A stretch of 9,353 nt of DNA from Io17-Chloro-G2 sp034428715 (GCA_034428715.1 DAOUHE010000171.1:1-9353); one strand, 5' to 3'. Shown: positions 1-6,644, counted from the first letter of the stretch. A program made the numbers and translations. Notes: generated by a model not told the origin, from the letters alone.

Positions 1-185
1 TAAAACTCGCCAAGCTATGGGGTAATTATAGCCATACCGACGGCCAACGTCTCACAAATGGACAATGGTTTAAAGAATGCCGACGATTTACTCAGAGGGA
101 TATTCACCCATATGGGAAATGTGGGTTCACTATTGCTTAGCCTTGCAAGGCTACTAAACTCGCCGAAAGGCAGAACTGCGGGGCT
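1..185. other. Non-coding left edge
   Basis: I see no convincing gene here. Short open frames on both strands lack a Shine-Dalgarno sequence and have the low-complexity composition of chance translations. No tRNA or rRNA fold was recognised. Together with the inverted repeat to its right it forms the roughly 300-base spacer downstream of the minus-strand deacetylase operon. Confidence 0.5.
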
Positions 186-258
186 AAATCCCCCCAACCC
201 CCCTTTGCGAAGGGGGCCAGTTCTCCCCCTTTCGCAAAAGGGGGATTAAGGGGGATTT
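186..258. repeat. Imperfect inverted repeat with C/G tracts (dispersed-repeat-like palindrome)
   Basis: The outer arms AAATCCCCC (186-194) and GGGGGATTT (250-258) are exact reverse complements. Inside them lies a second hairpin, GCGAAGGGGG (207-216) facing CCCCCTTTCGC (225-235) around a short loop. A further CCCCCCTTTGCG (about 199-208) is complementary to CGCAAAAGGGGG (233-244), so two alternative pairings are possible. Such C-tract/G-tract palindromes occur as multicopy intergenic repeats in many environmental bacteria. It lies downstream of the minus-strand operon ending at 308, so it could also act as a transcript 3' end or barrier. There is no transposase, and only one copy is visible here. 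Confidence 0.65.
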
Positions 259-307
259 CTACCCTTGCCTGGTTGCCCGTGAAGTGTTGCAATTAACGCA
301 GGGCTCG

Positions 308-1222
308 TTAGGCCACCGGGGGGTTCTGCTGGTACCAATCGACGATCTCCGAGCCGGTGGCGGCCCACACTCCACCCCGCCGCGTCATGTGGGACAATGC
401 GTCATTTAAGTAACCAATACGAAATGGCTGCCCGATCAGCCAGGGATGAAGGTTGAGCACCAACAGCCTTCCGGTTTGTTTGCCGTCGTCATAGAGGGTG
501 TCGAAGCTTTCTTTGAGCATGTCCCGGTACCGCCCGATGGTAACCCGGCGGTTCCACATGGCAAACACATCGTCAAGCTCCACCATGACTGGAAGGGCGA
601 AAAGCTCCCCATGGGGGCTCTTTAGGGGGTATGGCTGCTCGTCGTTGGCCCAGTCGCAAACGTAACGTATGCCGGCTTGGGACAACAACTGGGGGGTGCG
701 GGACGACTCGCCATATTCGGGTCCAATCCAGCCCTTTGGAGCAGCACCAGTGGCCCGGGTCAATGCCTCTATCGACGATTGGATATACCCCGTCTCCTCC
801 TCCTGGGACATTTGGCTGGAGATCGATTGGCTGCTGGAGACGCCGTGGCCGATGATCTCGCAGCCCTGGTCAAGGCAATGGCGCACCAGGTAGGGATAGT
901 TCTCGGCCGTAAGCGCGTCCATCGCCACGGTGGGTTTGAGCCCTGAATTTTCCAAGGCTTCGAGGACTCTAAAAATACCGACCCGGTGGCCGTATTCCCT
1001 GTGGGAGAAGCGGGCGTAGTCCGGGAATCCCCGCACGCCGAGGCCTCCGGCCAACCCCGGCGAGAAACTTCCCTGGGGAGGGCTCCATTCCATGTGCCCC
1101 AGATTGAGGATGACACATATGGCGACTCGGGCGCCGCCGGGCCAACTTAGTTTGCCGCGGTTTACCATCGGGGACCAATCGTAGTGCTCGTGGTCCATGC
1201 CGAGACGGCGTTGTGCGGGCAT
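308..1222 (-). CDS. PuuE/allantoinase-like polysaccharide deacetylase-fold protein (diverged paralogue)
   Basis: This 304-residue protein has the carbohydrate esterase 4/NodB-like fold as seen in PuuE-type allantoinases and related amide hydrolases. Family landmarks are a first-strand motif NLGHMEW (40-46), RFSHREYGHRVG (71-82), HG at 126-127, the DWANDEQP segment (190-197) and HPWLIGQPFRIGYL (259-272). It aligns along its whole length with the protein encoded just upstream (1269-2177). Positions where the sister has E36, N120 and Y123 are here G42, S130 and S133, so the active site may have changed. The classical Asp-His-His metal triad of NodB deacetylases is not evident, which points to PuuE-like enzymes rather than chitin or peptidoglycan deacetylases. 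The start is supported by AAGGGGG six bases upstream. It is the second gene of a two-gene operon. No signal peptide is visible, so it is probably cytoplasmic. The substrate is unknown. Confidence 0.85.
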   Translation of the reverse strand: MPAQRRLGMDHEHYDWSPMVNRGKLSWPGGARVAICVILNLGHMEWSPPQGSFSPGLAGGLGVRGFPDYARFSHREYGHRVGIFRVLEALENSGLKPTVAMDALTAENYPYLVRHCLDQGCEIIGHGVSSSQSISSQMSQEEETGYIQSSIEALTRATGAAPKGWIGPEYGESSRTPQLLSQAGIRYVCDWANDEQPYPLKSPHGELFALPVMVELDDVFAMWNRRVTIGRYRDMLKESFDTLYDDGKQTGRLLVLNLHPWLIGQPFRIGYLNDALSHMTRRGGVWAATGSEIVDWYQQNPPVA

Positions 1223-1228
1223 GATTAT

Positions 1229-1235
1229 CCCCCTT
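1229..1235 (-). promoter_or_regulatory. Shine-Dalgarno of the downstream deacetylase paralogue
   Basis: Read on the minus strand this is AAGGGGG, six bases before the ATG at 1222. It supports the full-length 304-residue start over the internal Met9. Confidence 0.5.
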
Positions 1236-1243
1236 GTGCGCTG

Positions 1244-1272
1244 GTAGGGGCAGGTTTGAAACCTGCTCTTAC
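1244..1272. repeat. Short palindrome at the operon junction, overlapping a stop codon
   Basis: GTAGGGGCAGGTTT (1244-1257) is followed directly by GAAACCTGCTCTTAC (1258-1272), giving an imperfect hairpin with a perfect GCAGGTTT/AAACCTGC core. It fills most of the 46-base gap between the two deacetylase-like genes, and the TAA stop of the upstream gene (1269-1271) lies inside the right arm. It resembles REP-like palindromes of the GTAGGGGCAGGTTT kind that I recall from Chloroflexota genomes; that resemblance is from memory and untested. It could stabilise the upstream message or partly attenuate the second gene. Confidence 0.6.
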
Positions 1273-2177
1273 TTGTTCAGGTTTTGAGCGTAGGCCACCA
1301 TCTGATCGTAGTAGTTGGCGATGTAATATTCGGCGATGTCGTCGGCCGTGGTCTGCCACACGCCATCATGCCCCATGATGTAGCTCAAAACGTTGTCCAG
1401 GTATTTGATCCGGTGGGGCTGGCCCGTCAGGTAGGGATGCAGGGCGATGCACATAACCCGGCCGCTGTTGGCCCCCTCTTTATAAAGCTGGTCGAACTGG
1501 GCCTTGCAGATCTCTTCGAAGTAGTCGCCCTCATAGTGTTCTCTGAAGAGTGGAGCGTCGTTCAGCTCTATGGAATACGGAACGGACACCAGCTTGCCCG
1601 ATTTTACTTTTATGGGAACGGGCTGATCGTCATGCATCCAGTCGGTGTGATAGATGAGACCTGCTTCCGCCATGAGGTCGGGGGTGCGCTCGGTGCCGGA
1701 GATTGCCGGCCCCAGCATACCCTTCAGTTGCTTCCCTGTATGCCGCCGGAGGGTATCGATGCAGTCCCGGTAGAACTCCCGTTCCTCCTCCTCTGAATAC
1801 GGGTTGAGGTAGCGGGTGTTGTAGATGCCGTGGCTCATGAAGTCCCAGTCGCGCTGGACCATCGCCTCCCCAACTTCCGGGAAGTGTTCCAGAACCGCCA
1901 GATTCAGGGACACGCAGCACCGGATATCGTGCTTGTCCAGCACCTCCAGCATTCGCCAAAAGCCCACGCGGTTCCCGTAGTCCCGGTGGGAGTACTGTTG
2001 CACGTCAGGATACGGGGTTCGGGGCCAGGGATTGCGCTGGCCGTCGAACTCCGGTTCGTACTCGTAATGCTCGACGTTAGGGGCGATCCACAGTGCTACC
2101 CGGGCGCCGTTGGGCCACTGAATGACGGGGCGGTCTATGATTGGGCTATAGTCCACTCGGTCCGGTGGCAGAGGCAT
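1269..2177 (-). CDS. PuuE/allantoinase-like polysaccharide deacetylase-fold protein
   Basis: This 302-residue hydrolase is in the CE4/NodB-like superfamily, closest in motif pattern to PuuE-type allantoinases and other C-N hydrolases. Visible motifs are NVEHYEYEP (34-42), QYSHRDYGNRVGFWRMLE (61-78), SHGIYNTRYL (115-124, with H116, N120 and Y123), GPAISGTERTPDLMAEAG (156-173), DWMHDDQP (179-186) and HPYLTGQPHRIKYL (247-260). The open frame extends upstream to 2411. I chose the ATG at 2177 because AAGGAGGTG stands eight bases before it, and because the resulting length matches the 304-residue neighbour. An in-frame ATG at 2225 has no ribosome site. No signal peptide is seen. It is the first gene of the operon and keeps more of the family's conserved polar residues than its paralogue. 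A substrate such as a ureide, cyclic amide or N-acyl sugar cannot be decided from sequence alone. Confidence 0.88.
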   Translation of the reverse strand: MPLPPDRVDYSPIIDRPVIQWPNGARVALWIAPNVEHYEYEPEFDGQRNPWPRTPYPDVQQYSHRDYGNRVGFWRMLEVLDKHDIRCCVSLNLAVLEHFPEVGEAMVQRDWDFMSHGIYNTRYLNPYSEEEEREFYRDCIDTLRRHTGKQLKGMLGPAISGTERTPDLMAEAGLIYHTDWMHDDQPVPIKVKSGKLVSVPYSIELNDAPLFREHYEGDYFEEICKAQFDQLYKEGANSGRVMCIALHPYLTGQPHRIKYLDNVLSYIMGHDGVWQTTADDIAEYYIANYYDQMVAYAQNLNK

Positions 2178-2185
2178 GATGAGTG

Positions 2186-2194
2186 CACCTCCTT
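2186..2194 (-). promoter_or_regulatory. Strong Shine-Dalgarno that decides the start at 2177
   Basis: On the minus strand this reads AAGGAGGTG, a near-perfect anti-16S match, with eight bases before the ATG at 2177. It argues against the longer in-frame starts at 2225 and 2411. Confidence 0.75.
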
Positions 2195-2251
2195 TTTGAT
2201 CGGTCAAGACTGTTGCAGTTGACATTGGGATTGAAGAGATTAGGCCTCCAG

Positions 2252-2281
2252 AGTGTAGGCTAATGAAGGCACCGAAATCAA
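2252..2281 (-). promoter_or_regulatory. Possible sigma70-type promoter of the deacetylase operon
   Basis: On the minus strand TTGATT (2281-2276) is followed after 18 bases by TACACT (2257-2252). Each box matches its consensus at four of six positions. Transcription would begin near 2245, leaving a leader of about 68 bases before the ATG at 2177. This is pattern matching only; chance matches of this quality are common. Confidence 0.3.
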
Positions 2282-2370
2282 TTCTAGTTGGGGGGGCTCC
2301 CGATTTTAGTGTCATCAACGGCAGGAATTGGAGTAGGCATGGCTTGTACATACCGCTGGACCGGTCTACC

Positions 2371-2399
2371 TTGCGCAGACTCCCACCTGCCGATATTAT
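2371..2399 (+). promoter_or_regulatory. Possible promoter of the cupredoxin lipoprotein gene
   Basis: TTGCGC (2371-2376), a 17-base spacer and TATTAT (2394-2399) form a plausible sigma70-like pair with a weak -35 and a good -10. Transcription would start near 2406, downstream of the first in-frame ATG (2400) and upstream of the preferred start at 2454. That agrees with the start chosen from the signal peptide. Confidence 0.35.
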
Positions 2400-2453
2400 A
2401 TGGAGCGGCAAATAAAATTGATGAACAAATCGATGAATCCCATGGAGAGTTCG

Positions 2454-3332
2454 ATGACCCGGTTTGTTATTCTGATTACTGTGGCGCTAGCCGTGTTAGT
2501 TTTTGGCGCCTGCGCGGCAGAGACCGTGGTGACCGTCGTCGTTACTCCAACACCAAGACCTAGTCCCACTCCTATCATCCAAACTGTGGTAGTGCCTGCT
2601 ACCCCTGAGATCAGGATGGTTGTGGCCACTCCTACCGTTGGGCCGACTCCTACACCAATAGTGCAAATGGTTATTGTTACTCCTACCCCCGGTCCAACGG
2701 CGCCTCCCCTGATACAAACCGTAGTGGTTACAGCTACACCGGAACCAACGAACACTCCAACCCCAACCATGGAACCAATGGCGGGTATGTCTCCGGAATT
2801 GCCGGAGGTCCAGGAGATCGGTCTTATCGAAAATTACGCGGCCAACCGGTATTTCCCCCGTAATATCGTGGTGCTTAAAGATATACCGGTGAGAATATTC
2901 CTAACCAGGCTACACAGGGAGCACATCAACAAGTTCAGTATTGCTCCTTTTTACAGCTCTTCGGAGGTGATTCTGCCTGGTGAGGTTGGGGTCATCGAGT
3001 TTGTTCCTGATAAGGCCGGGGAATTCAAAATCAGTAATGTTGGGCACGGAAATGAAGCAGACCTGATCGTTGTCGAAACCCAGCAGGAAGTAAGAGAATA
3101 CATTGAAGGCCGCGGCAGGCAGATGTACGCCCTTATCCACAGTGTGGACGATTCCCAGATATATCCAGAGACTCTTGTAGTGCAATCCGGTATACCGGTA
3201 ACCATTCTCAACATTAGCTTAATCGACCAGCACCAGGTATCCATCGAGTCGTTCCTTAGCCCTGAAGATGTGAACGTAAAGCCTAAGGAGGTTTCTCGCT
3301 TCGAGTTCACGCCCGAAGATCACGGTGAATAA
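2454..3332 (+). CDS. Secreted lipoprotein with Thr/Pro-rich linker and two cupredoxin-like domains (second one interrupted)
   Basis: The product is 292 residues from the ATG at 2454, chosen because GGAGAG lies just upstream and the protein then begins with a clean signal peptide (MTRF, a hydrophobic run, then VFGAC with the candidate lipid-carrying Cys20). Residues 24-108 are a low-complexity linker of repeated V-rich and TPTP-type segments, typical of Chloroflexota surface lipoproteins. Residues about 122-207 and 225-292 each look like an EfeO/plastocyanin-type cupredoxin domain: FPRNIVVLKDIPVRI, HINKFSI and FVPDKAGEFKISNVGHG in the first; YPETLVVQSGIPVTI, HQVSI and FEFTPEDHGE in the second. 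The usual copper Cys is absent from domain 1. A TAA at 3330-3332 ends the protein before the last strands of domain 2, yet those strands are encoded in the same frame up to 3383. The gene is more AT-rich than the genes from 5432 on. Its role (metal binding or redox at the cell surface) is inferred. Confidence 0.8.
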   Translation: MTRFVILITVALAVLVFGACAAETVVTVVVTPTPRPSPTPIIQTVVVPATPEIRMVVATPTVGPTPTPIVQMVIVTPTPGPTAPPLIQTVVVTATPEPTNTPTPTMEPMAGMSPELPEVQEIGLIENYAANRYFPRNIVVLKDIPVRIFLTRLHREHINKFSIAPFYSSSEVILPGEVGVIEFVPDKAGEFKISNVGHGNEADLIVVETQQEVREYIEGRGRQMYALIHSVDDSQIYPETLVVQSGIPVTILNISLIDQHQVSIESFLSPEDVNVKPKEVSRFEFTPEDHGE

Positions 3333-3383
3333 ACAATCCGACACGAACTCCACGGATTTACCGGGAAGTTGATCGTAAATTAA
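3333..3383 (+). pseudogene. Detached C-terminal end of the second cupredoxin domain, beyond an in-frame TAA
   Basis: Reading on in frame past the TAA gives TIRHELHGFTGKLIVN and then a TAA at 3381-3383. Placed after FEFTPEDHGE, it aligns without gaps with the end of the first domain: GEFKISNVGHG is matched by GE, the stop, then TIRHELHG, and DLIVV by KLIV. The stop sits exactly where an aromatic residue (F in domain 1) is expected, so one change from TAC or TAT to TAA would explain it. The lost piece holds the His-containing ligand loop and the last strand. This could be a true nonsense mutation, a sequencing or assembly error, or, less likely, stop readthrough. Confidence 0.7.
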
Positions 3384-3544
3384 CGTCCATGCTGTCTGTT
3401 GGGTGATCATCTGCGTCAACGCGATAGCCTGCTAATGCCGATGATATGCTTATCGGGTAACCGTTCACCTAATGAAAATTGGGCGATTTAGCTTCCCTCT
3501 GCTAGCGGATCACGGCGAATTAAGACCTTATGGGGGGTGAGACC

Positions 3545-4156
3545 ATGACATTCTCGTCGCTAAGGACCATACCTGCCCGTAAAGGCAAGGCGTGCCGGTT
3601 GAGGGCGGGTCAGATGGTGAAAGTCGTAAACTCCCACGGGCAGCAGGTGGTAGACACCTGGGCGTTCAACACCGGCGACCATTCCGAGTTTATGTCCATG
3701 GAGCACACCCGCACGGCCCTCGGGCAGATCATGGCCGAGGTGGGGGACAGTTTGGTCACCAACCGGCGAAGGCCGATCCTCACGTTGGTGGAGGACACTT
3801 CGGGCGGTATCCACGACACATTGCTGGCCGCCTGCGACCGATACCGCTATGAACAGCTAGGTGTCGCCGGGTTTCATGACAACTGCACTGATAATTTGGC
3901 GGCCGCTCTTTTAGAGCTGGGGATAGCATCGGCCATCACGCCCAGCCCATGGAACCTGTTTATGAATATCCCGGTGGCTGACGGCGGCGGGCTTTCGTTT
4001 CAGCCCCCTGTCTGCAAACCGGGCGATCATGTTCTGCTCCGAGCGGAGATTGACTGCGTAATCGCCTTTTCTGCTTGCCCGCAAGACATTGTACCCATTA
4101 ACGGCGTTGACTGTTCTCCAACCGAGGCCCACTTCCAGGTACTCGAACGCCCTTAG
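3545..4156 (+). CDS. DUF1989 / urea carboxylase-associated family protein
   Basis: This 203-residue protein is a single DUF1989 domain. That family often sits beside urea carboxylase/allophanate hydrolase and other small-nitrogen-compound genes; its own reaction is not established. Visible conserved blocks are GQQVVDTWAFN (32-42), the SMEHTR segment (51-56), GFHDNCTDNL (109-118), PSPWNLFMNIPV (133-144), PPVCKPGDHVLLRAEID (154-170) and SACPQDIVPING (176-187). His54, His111, Cys114 and Cys178 are the likely metal ligands, by family pattern. The frame also has an ATG at 3530. I prefer 3545 because the purine-rich GGGGGTGAG immediately before it fits a ribosome site, while 3530 has none. It stands alone on its strand: the next gene converges on it and no urea carboxylase is in the window. 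A nitrogen-metabolism role is therefore only an inference from the family. Confidence 0.88.
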   Translation: MTFSSLRTIPARKGKACRLRAGQMVKVVNSHGQQVVDTWAFNTGDHSEFMSMEHTRTALGQIMAEVGDSLVTNRRRPILTLVEDTSGGIHDTLLAACDRYRYEQLGVAGFHDNCTDNLAAALLELGIASAITPSPWNLFMNIPVADGGGLSFQPPVCKPGDHVLLRAEIDCVIAFSACPQDIVPINGVDCSPTEAHFQVLERP

Positions 4157-4289
4157 GGTCTGTAAGCCTCCCTTGCCAAATTGAACCAAAGCCAAGAAGA
4201 AACTACCGGTGAGCGAGATGCCACTGCTCACTTCAGGTGGGTAAGGATGAATGCTGGCTATTTAGGGCGGTGAAAGGATCCTCGATCTG

Positions 4290-5153
4290 CTACGGTCCTA
4301 CCCTACCCACGCCATTTCGAGCATCTTCCCCGGTCAGAAATTCCTGAATGTCCCGAGCGTATTTAACTTCGGAGTCGTCTTCCGGCCGATATCCCAACAC
4401 CTGGCGAGCGCTGGTGAGCGACCAGAAGCTGCGGGTGTTGTCGCTGATGCCGTATACGATCAACCAAGGAATGCCATGTTCATTTTCTATGTTCGGGGTC
4501 TCGATGGCCCGGGTAAAAAGCTGAGTTAGGTCGCGTGGGCTGATATATGCCCCCAAGTCTCGCTTGTAACGGCCTGGATCGCCGGTGAAATCCTCTGCTT
4601 TAATCTCCCTAGGAGCCCCGATGCGCACCAGCACGACTTCCAGCTTGCGCCCGAACGTGCCGGAGGCAAAGAGAAAGCCCAGGTGCTCATAAGTTGCCTT
4701 GGCCCAACCGTAGAAGTTGTCGGACAACGGCAATTTGTAGGGGTCCAACATTTCCAAATCGCGGCGTTGAATCAACGCGTGCTCATACCAATCGGCGGCG
4801 TGGTTGGAGCTGGCCAACACTACCCGTTTGGCGCCCGATTCGTAGGCGGTACGGTACACGTTGAATGCCATACCAACGTTGAACTGCTCGTCGTAATAAT
4901 CGTCCAACGGTGATCCACCACGGCGCTTGTATCCCAAATGTACTACCGTGTCCACTCCTTGGAAGTAACGGGCATATTGCGTCAGATCCGGGTCGCCCAG
5001 ATCAGCAATCGAAACGCCGGAAACTTTGCGTCCTTCCCGGTCTGAGTCGTTGACGTCTATCAGTGCCATATCGTATTGATCTTGGAAAGCTGGGAGTATT
5101 TGAGAGGCAATGTAGCCGGAAGCTCCCGTGAGCAACACCTTTCGATTTGGCAT
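4290..5153 (-). CDS. NAD-dependent epimerase/dehydratase (extended SDR), uronate-dehydrogenase-like
   Basis: This 287-residue extended short-chain dehydrogenase/reductase has an N-terminal Rossmann motif TGASGYIA (9-16), in which the usual third Gly is Ala16. An acidic Asp33 follows the second strand (LIDVND) and favours NAD over NADP. VVHLG is at 70-74, an ASSNHAADWY segment at 114-123, and the catalytic YGWAK (Tyr148, Lys152). The SSNH block and overall length recall uronate dehydrogenases and related sugar oxidoreductases, but the substrate is not certain. The start is supported by AAGGAAGGA on the minus strand seven bases before the ATG. It is transcribed away from the epoxide hydrolase and converges on the DUF1989 gene. 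It probably acts in the cytoplasm on a sugar or sugar acid. I see no frameshift or truncation. Confidence 0.88.
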   Translation of the reverse strand: MPNRKVLLTGASGYIASQILPAFQDQYDMALIDVNDSDREGRKVSGVSIADLGDPDLTQYARYFQGVDTVVHLGYKRRGGSPLDDYYDEQFNVGMAFNVYRTAYESGAKRVVLASSNHAADWYEHALIQRRDLEMLDPYKLPLSDNFYGWAKATYEHLGFLFASGTFGRKLEVVLVRIGAPREIKAEDFTGDPGRYKRDLGAYISPRDLTQLFTRAIETPNIENEHGIPWLIVYGISDNTRSFWSLTSARQVLGYRPEDDSEVKYARDIQEFLTGEDARNGVGRVGP

Positions 5154-5431
5154 GGAGGTGTCCTTCCTTTGATTTATTTTTGACCCCTGATTTACACGTC
5201 CGAAGGGTTCAGTGAGAGTCGTCTCCGCGCTACTTGGTGATTTTTGGATGGCATTAGTGGTTTACCGGCTGCGTCCATCAGATTATGACACATGTGCGAA
5301 CAGGCTCTACGAGGTCTAGCTTGCACCCTTACCACATTCAGTCATATGCGGTAATGATCGTTTAAGTGTATTGTACGAAAGTATTTACCTACATTCACAT
5401 CAAATGGCTGGGTAACGAAGAGGAGACGATG
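5154..5431. other. Divergent intergenic region without recognised genes
   Basis: This 278-base AT-richer spacer separates the divergently transcribed epimerase and epoxide hydrolase genes, so it must hold both promoters. No pair of -35/-10 boxes stands out clearly enough to call. The short palindrome CACATGTG (about 5290-5297) is a possible but unsupported operator. An in-frame upward extension of the epoxide hydrolase frame to 5366 has no ribosome site and an unlikely composition. Confidence 0.4.
5419..5425 (+). promoter_or_regulatory. Shine-Dalgarno deciding the epoxide hydrolase start
   Basis: AGAGGAG stands six bases before the ATG at 5432 and three before an adjoining ATG at 5429. It sits inside the longer open frame from 5366 and so argues for the shorter protein. 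Confidence 0.55.
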
Positions 5432-6592
5432 ATGGCTGTTACGCAGTTCAAGGTAGAAGTGCCCGACGCCACCCTTCAGGACTTGAAGAACCGGCTGGAC
5501 AATACCCGGTGGCCCGATGATATCCCCGGCTCGGGTTGGGACTACGGGACCAACCTAAGCTATATCAAGGAATTGGTGGAATACTGGCGCACCGGTTTCG
5601 ACTGGAGGTCACAGGAGAAGCTGATCCATTCCTTCTCGCATTTCAAGGCCGATATCGACGGAATGGGAATCCACTTCATCCACGAGAAGGGCAAGGGCCC
5701 AAACCCAATGCCACTGGTGATGACCCACGGATGGCCCGGCACTTTCTTCGAGATGTATAAGGTCGTCCCCATGCTTGCCGACCCGGCCGGCCACGGCGGG
5801 GACCCGGCCGATGCCTTTGACGTTGTCGTTCCGTCCATGCCCGGCTACGGCTTCTCCGACGCCTCCCACCAACGCGGGTTGGATACATTTGCCATCAGCG
5901 ACATGTGGGCGAAGCTCATGTCCGAAAGCCTTGGCTATCAGCGGTTCGCTGCCCAAGGAGGCGACTGGGGGGCCAGGGTCACCGCCAAACTAGGACTATC
6001 TCACAGCGGCAAAGTGGTGGGGATCTATACCACCTCGGTCACCAGTCCCACACCTTACCAAGGGCCGGGAACGCGGGAGTTGTCAGAGGCGGAAAAAGGT
6101 ATGCAAAAACATCGGGAACAGTGGCTGGCCAGCGAAGGCGGCTATTCTCACATCCAGAGCACCAAACCCCAAACGCTTTCTTACGGGTTGAACGACTCCC
6201 CCGCCGGACTGGCGGCGTGGATCGTGGAGAAATACCGGCGCTGGAGCGACTGCGGCGGCGACGTGGAATCCCGGTTCACCAAGGACGAGCTGCTGACGAC
6301 GATCACCATCTACTGGGTCACCCAGTCCATTAACTCGTCCACCCGGCTATACTACGAGTCCTTCAACAAGGCCTGGAACCTGGAGAAGGACGAGAAGATC
6401 CAGGTGCCGGTCGCCGTGGCCGCGTTCCCACACGAAAACACCGTGCCCCTCCGGGAATGGGCCGAACGCTCCTTCAACATCCAGCAATGGACGGACATGC
6501 CCAGCGGTGGGCACTTCGCCGCGCTGGAGGAACCGGTCAGGTTGGTTGAAGACATCCGGAATTTCTTCCGGGGACTGCGGGCTGGCATTTGA
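5432..6592 (+). CDS. Epoxide hydrolase, EHN N-terminal domain alpha/beta-hydrolase
   Basis: This 386-residue enzyme is expected to open an epoxide to a vicinal diol through an Asp-ester intermediate. The N-terminal EHN region (about 3-110) contains FKVEVPDATLQDLKNRL and TRWPDD (25-30). The alpha/beta-hydrolase core shows HGWPG (99-103, oxyanion hole), MPGYGFSD (136-143) and GGDWG (176-180, nucleophile Asp178). The C-terminal part has FPHE with likely acid Glu335, and GGHFAALEEP with catalytic His361. Tyr307 or Tyr308 is a candidate epoxide-polarising residue. The set looks complete and the length is normal for microsomal-type bacterial epoxide hydrolases. I chose the ATG at 5432 from the nearby ribosome site; 5429 is equally possible. 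It is followed 52 bases later by an LLM oxidoreductase on the same strand. No signal peptide is seen. The natural substrate is unknown. Confidence 0.93.
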   Translation: MAVTQFKVEVPDATLQDLKNRLDNTRWPDDIPGSGWDYGTNLSYIKELVEYWRTGFDWRSQEKLIHSFSHFKADIDGMGIHFIHEKGKGPNPMPLVMTHGWPGTFFEMYKVVPMLADPAGHGGDPADAFDVVVPSMPGYGFSDASHQRGLDTFAISDMWAKLMSESLGYQRFAAQGGDWGARVTAKLGLSHSGKVVGIYTTSVTSPTPYQGPGTRELSEAEKGMQKHREQWLASEGGYSHIQSTKPQTLSYGLNDSPAGLAAWIVEKYRRWSDCGGDVESRFTKDELLTTITIYWVTQSINSSTRLYYESFNKAWNLEKDEKIQVPVAVAAFPHENTVPLREWAERSFNIQQWTDMPSGGHFAALEEPVRLVEDIRNFFRGLRAGI

Positions 6593-6644
6593 TATAGGTC
6601 CACCAGAATGGTTTTTGGCGCAATTCGCGACGAGGTGAGATCTA

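Noticed and set aside
3..164. Nine-base direct repeat AAACTCGCC at 3-11 and 156-164
   Set aside because: Too short to be meaningful in 160 bases, and the flanks do not match.
1284..1796. 170-codon plus-strand open frame opposite the first deacetylase-like gene
   Set aside because: Antisense shadow of a gene with clear family motifs; no ribosome site seen.
2396..2770. Long minus-strand open frame rich in Val, Gly and Thr opposite the lipoprotein linker
   Set aside because: It is the shadow of the Thr/Pro-rich repeats on the other strand; no ribosome site and low-complexity composition.
3508..3523. GATCACGGCGAATTAA resembles GATCACGGTGAATAA at the lipoprotein stop (3318-3332)
   Set aside because: The similarity is about 14 bases and does not extend in either direction, so I treat it as chance rather than a duplicated gene end.
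4209..4231. GTGAGC/GCTCAC hairpin between the convergent DUF1989 and epimerase genes
   Set aside because: Only six pairs, an 11-base loop and no T tract on either side, so it is too weak to call a terminator.
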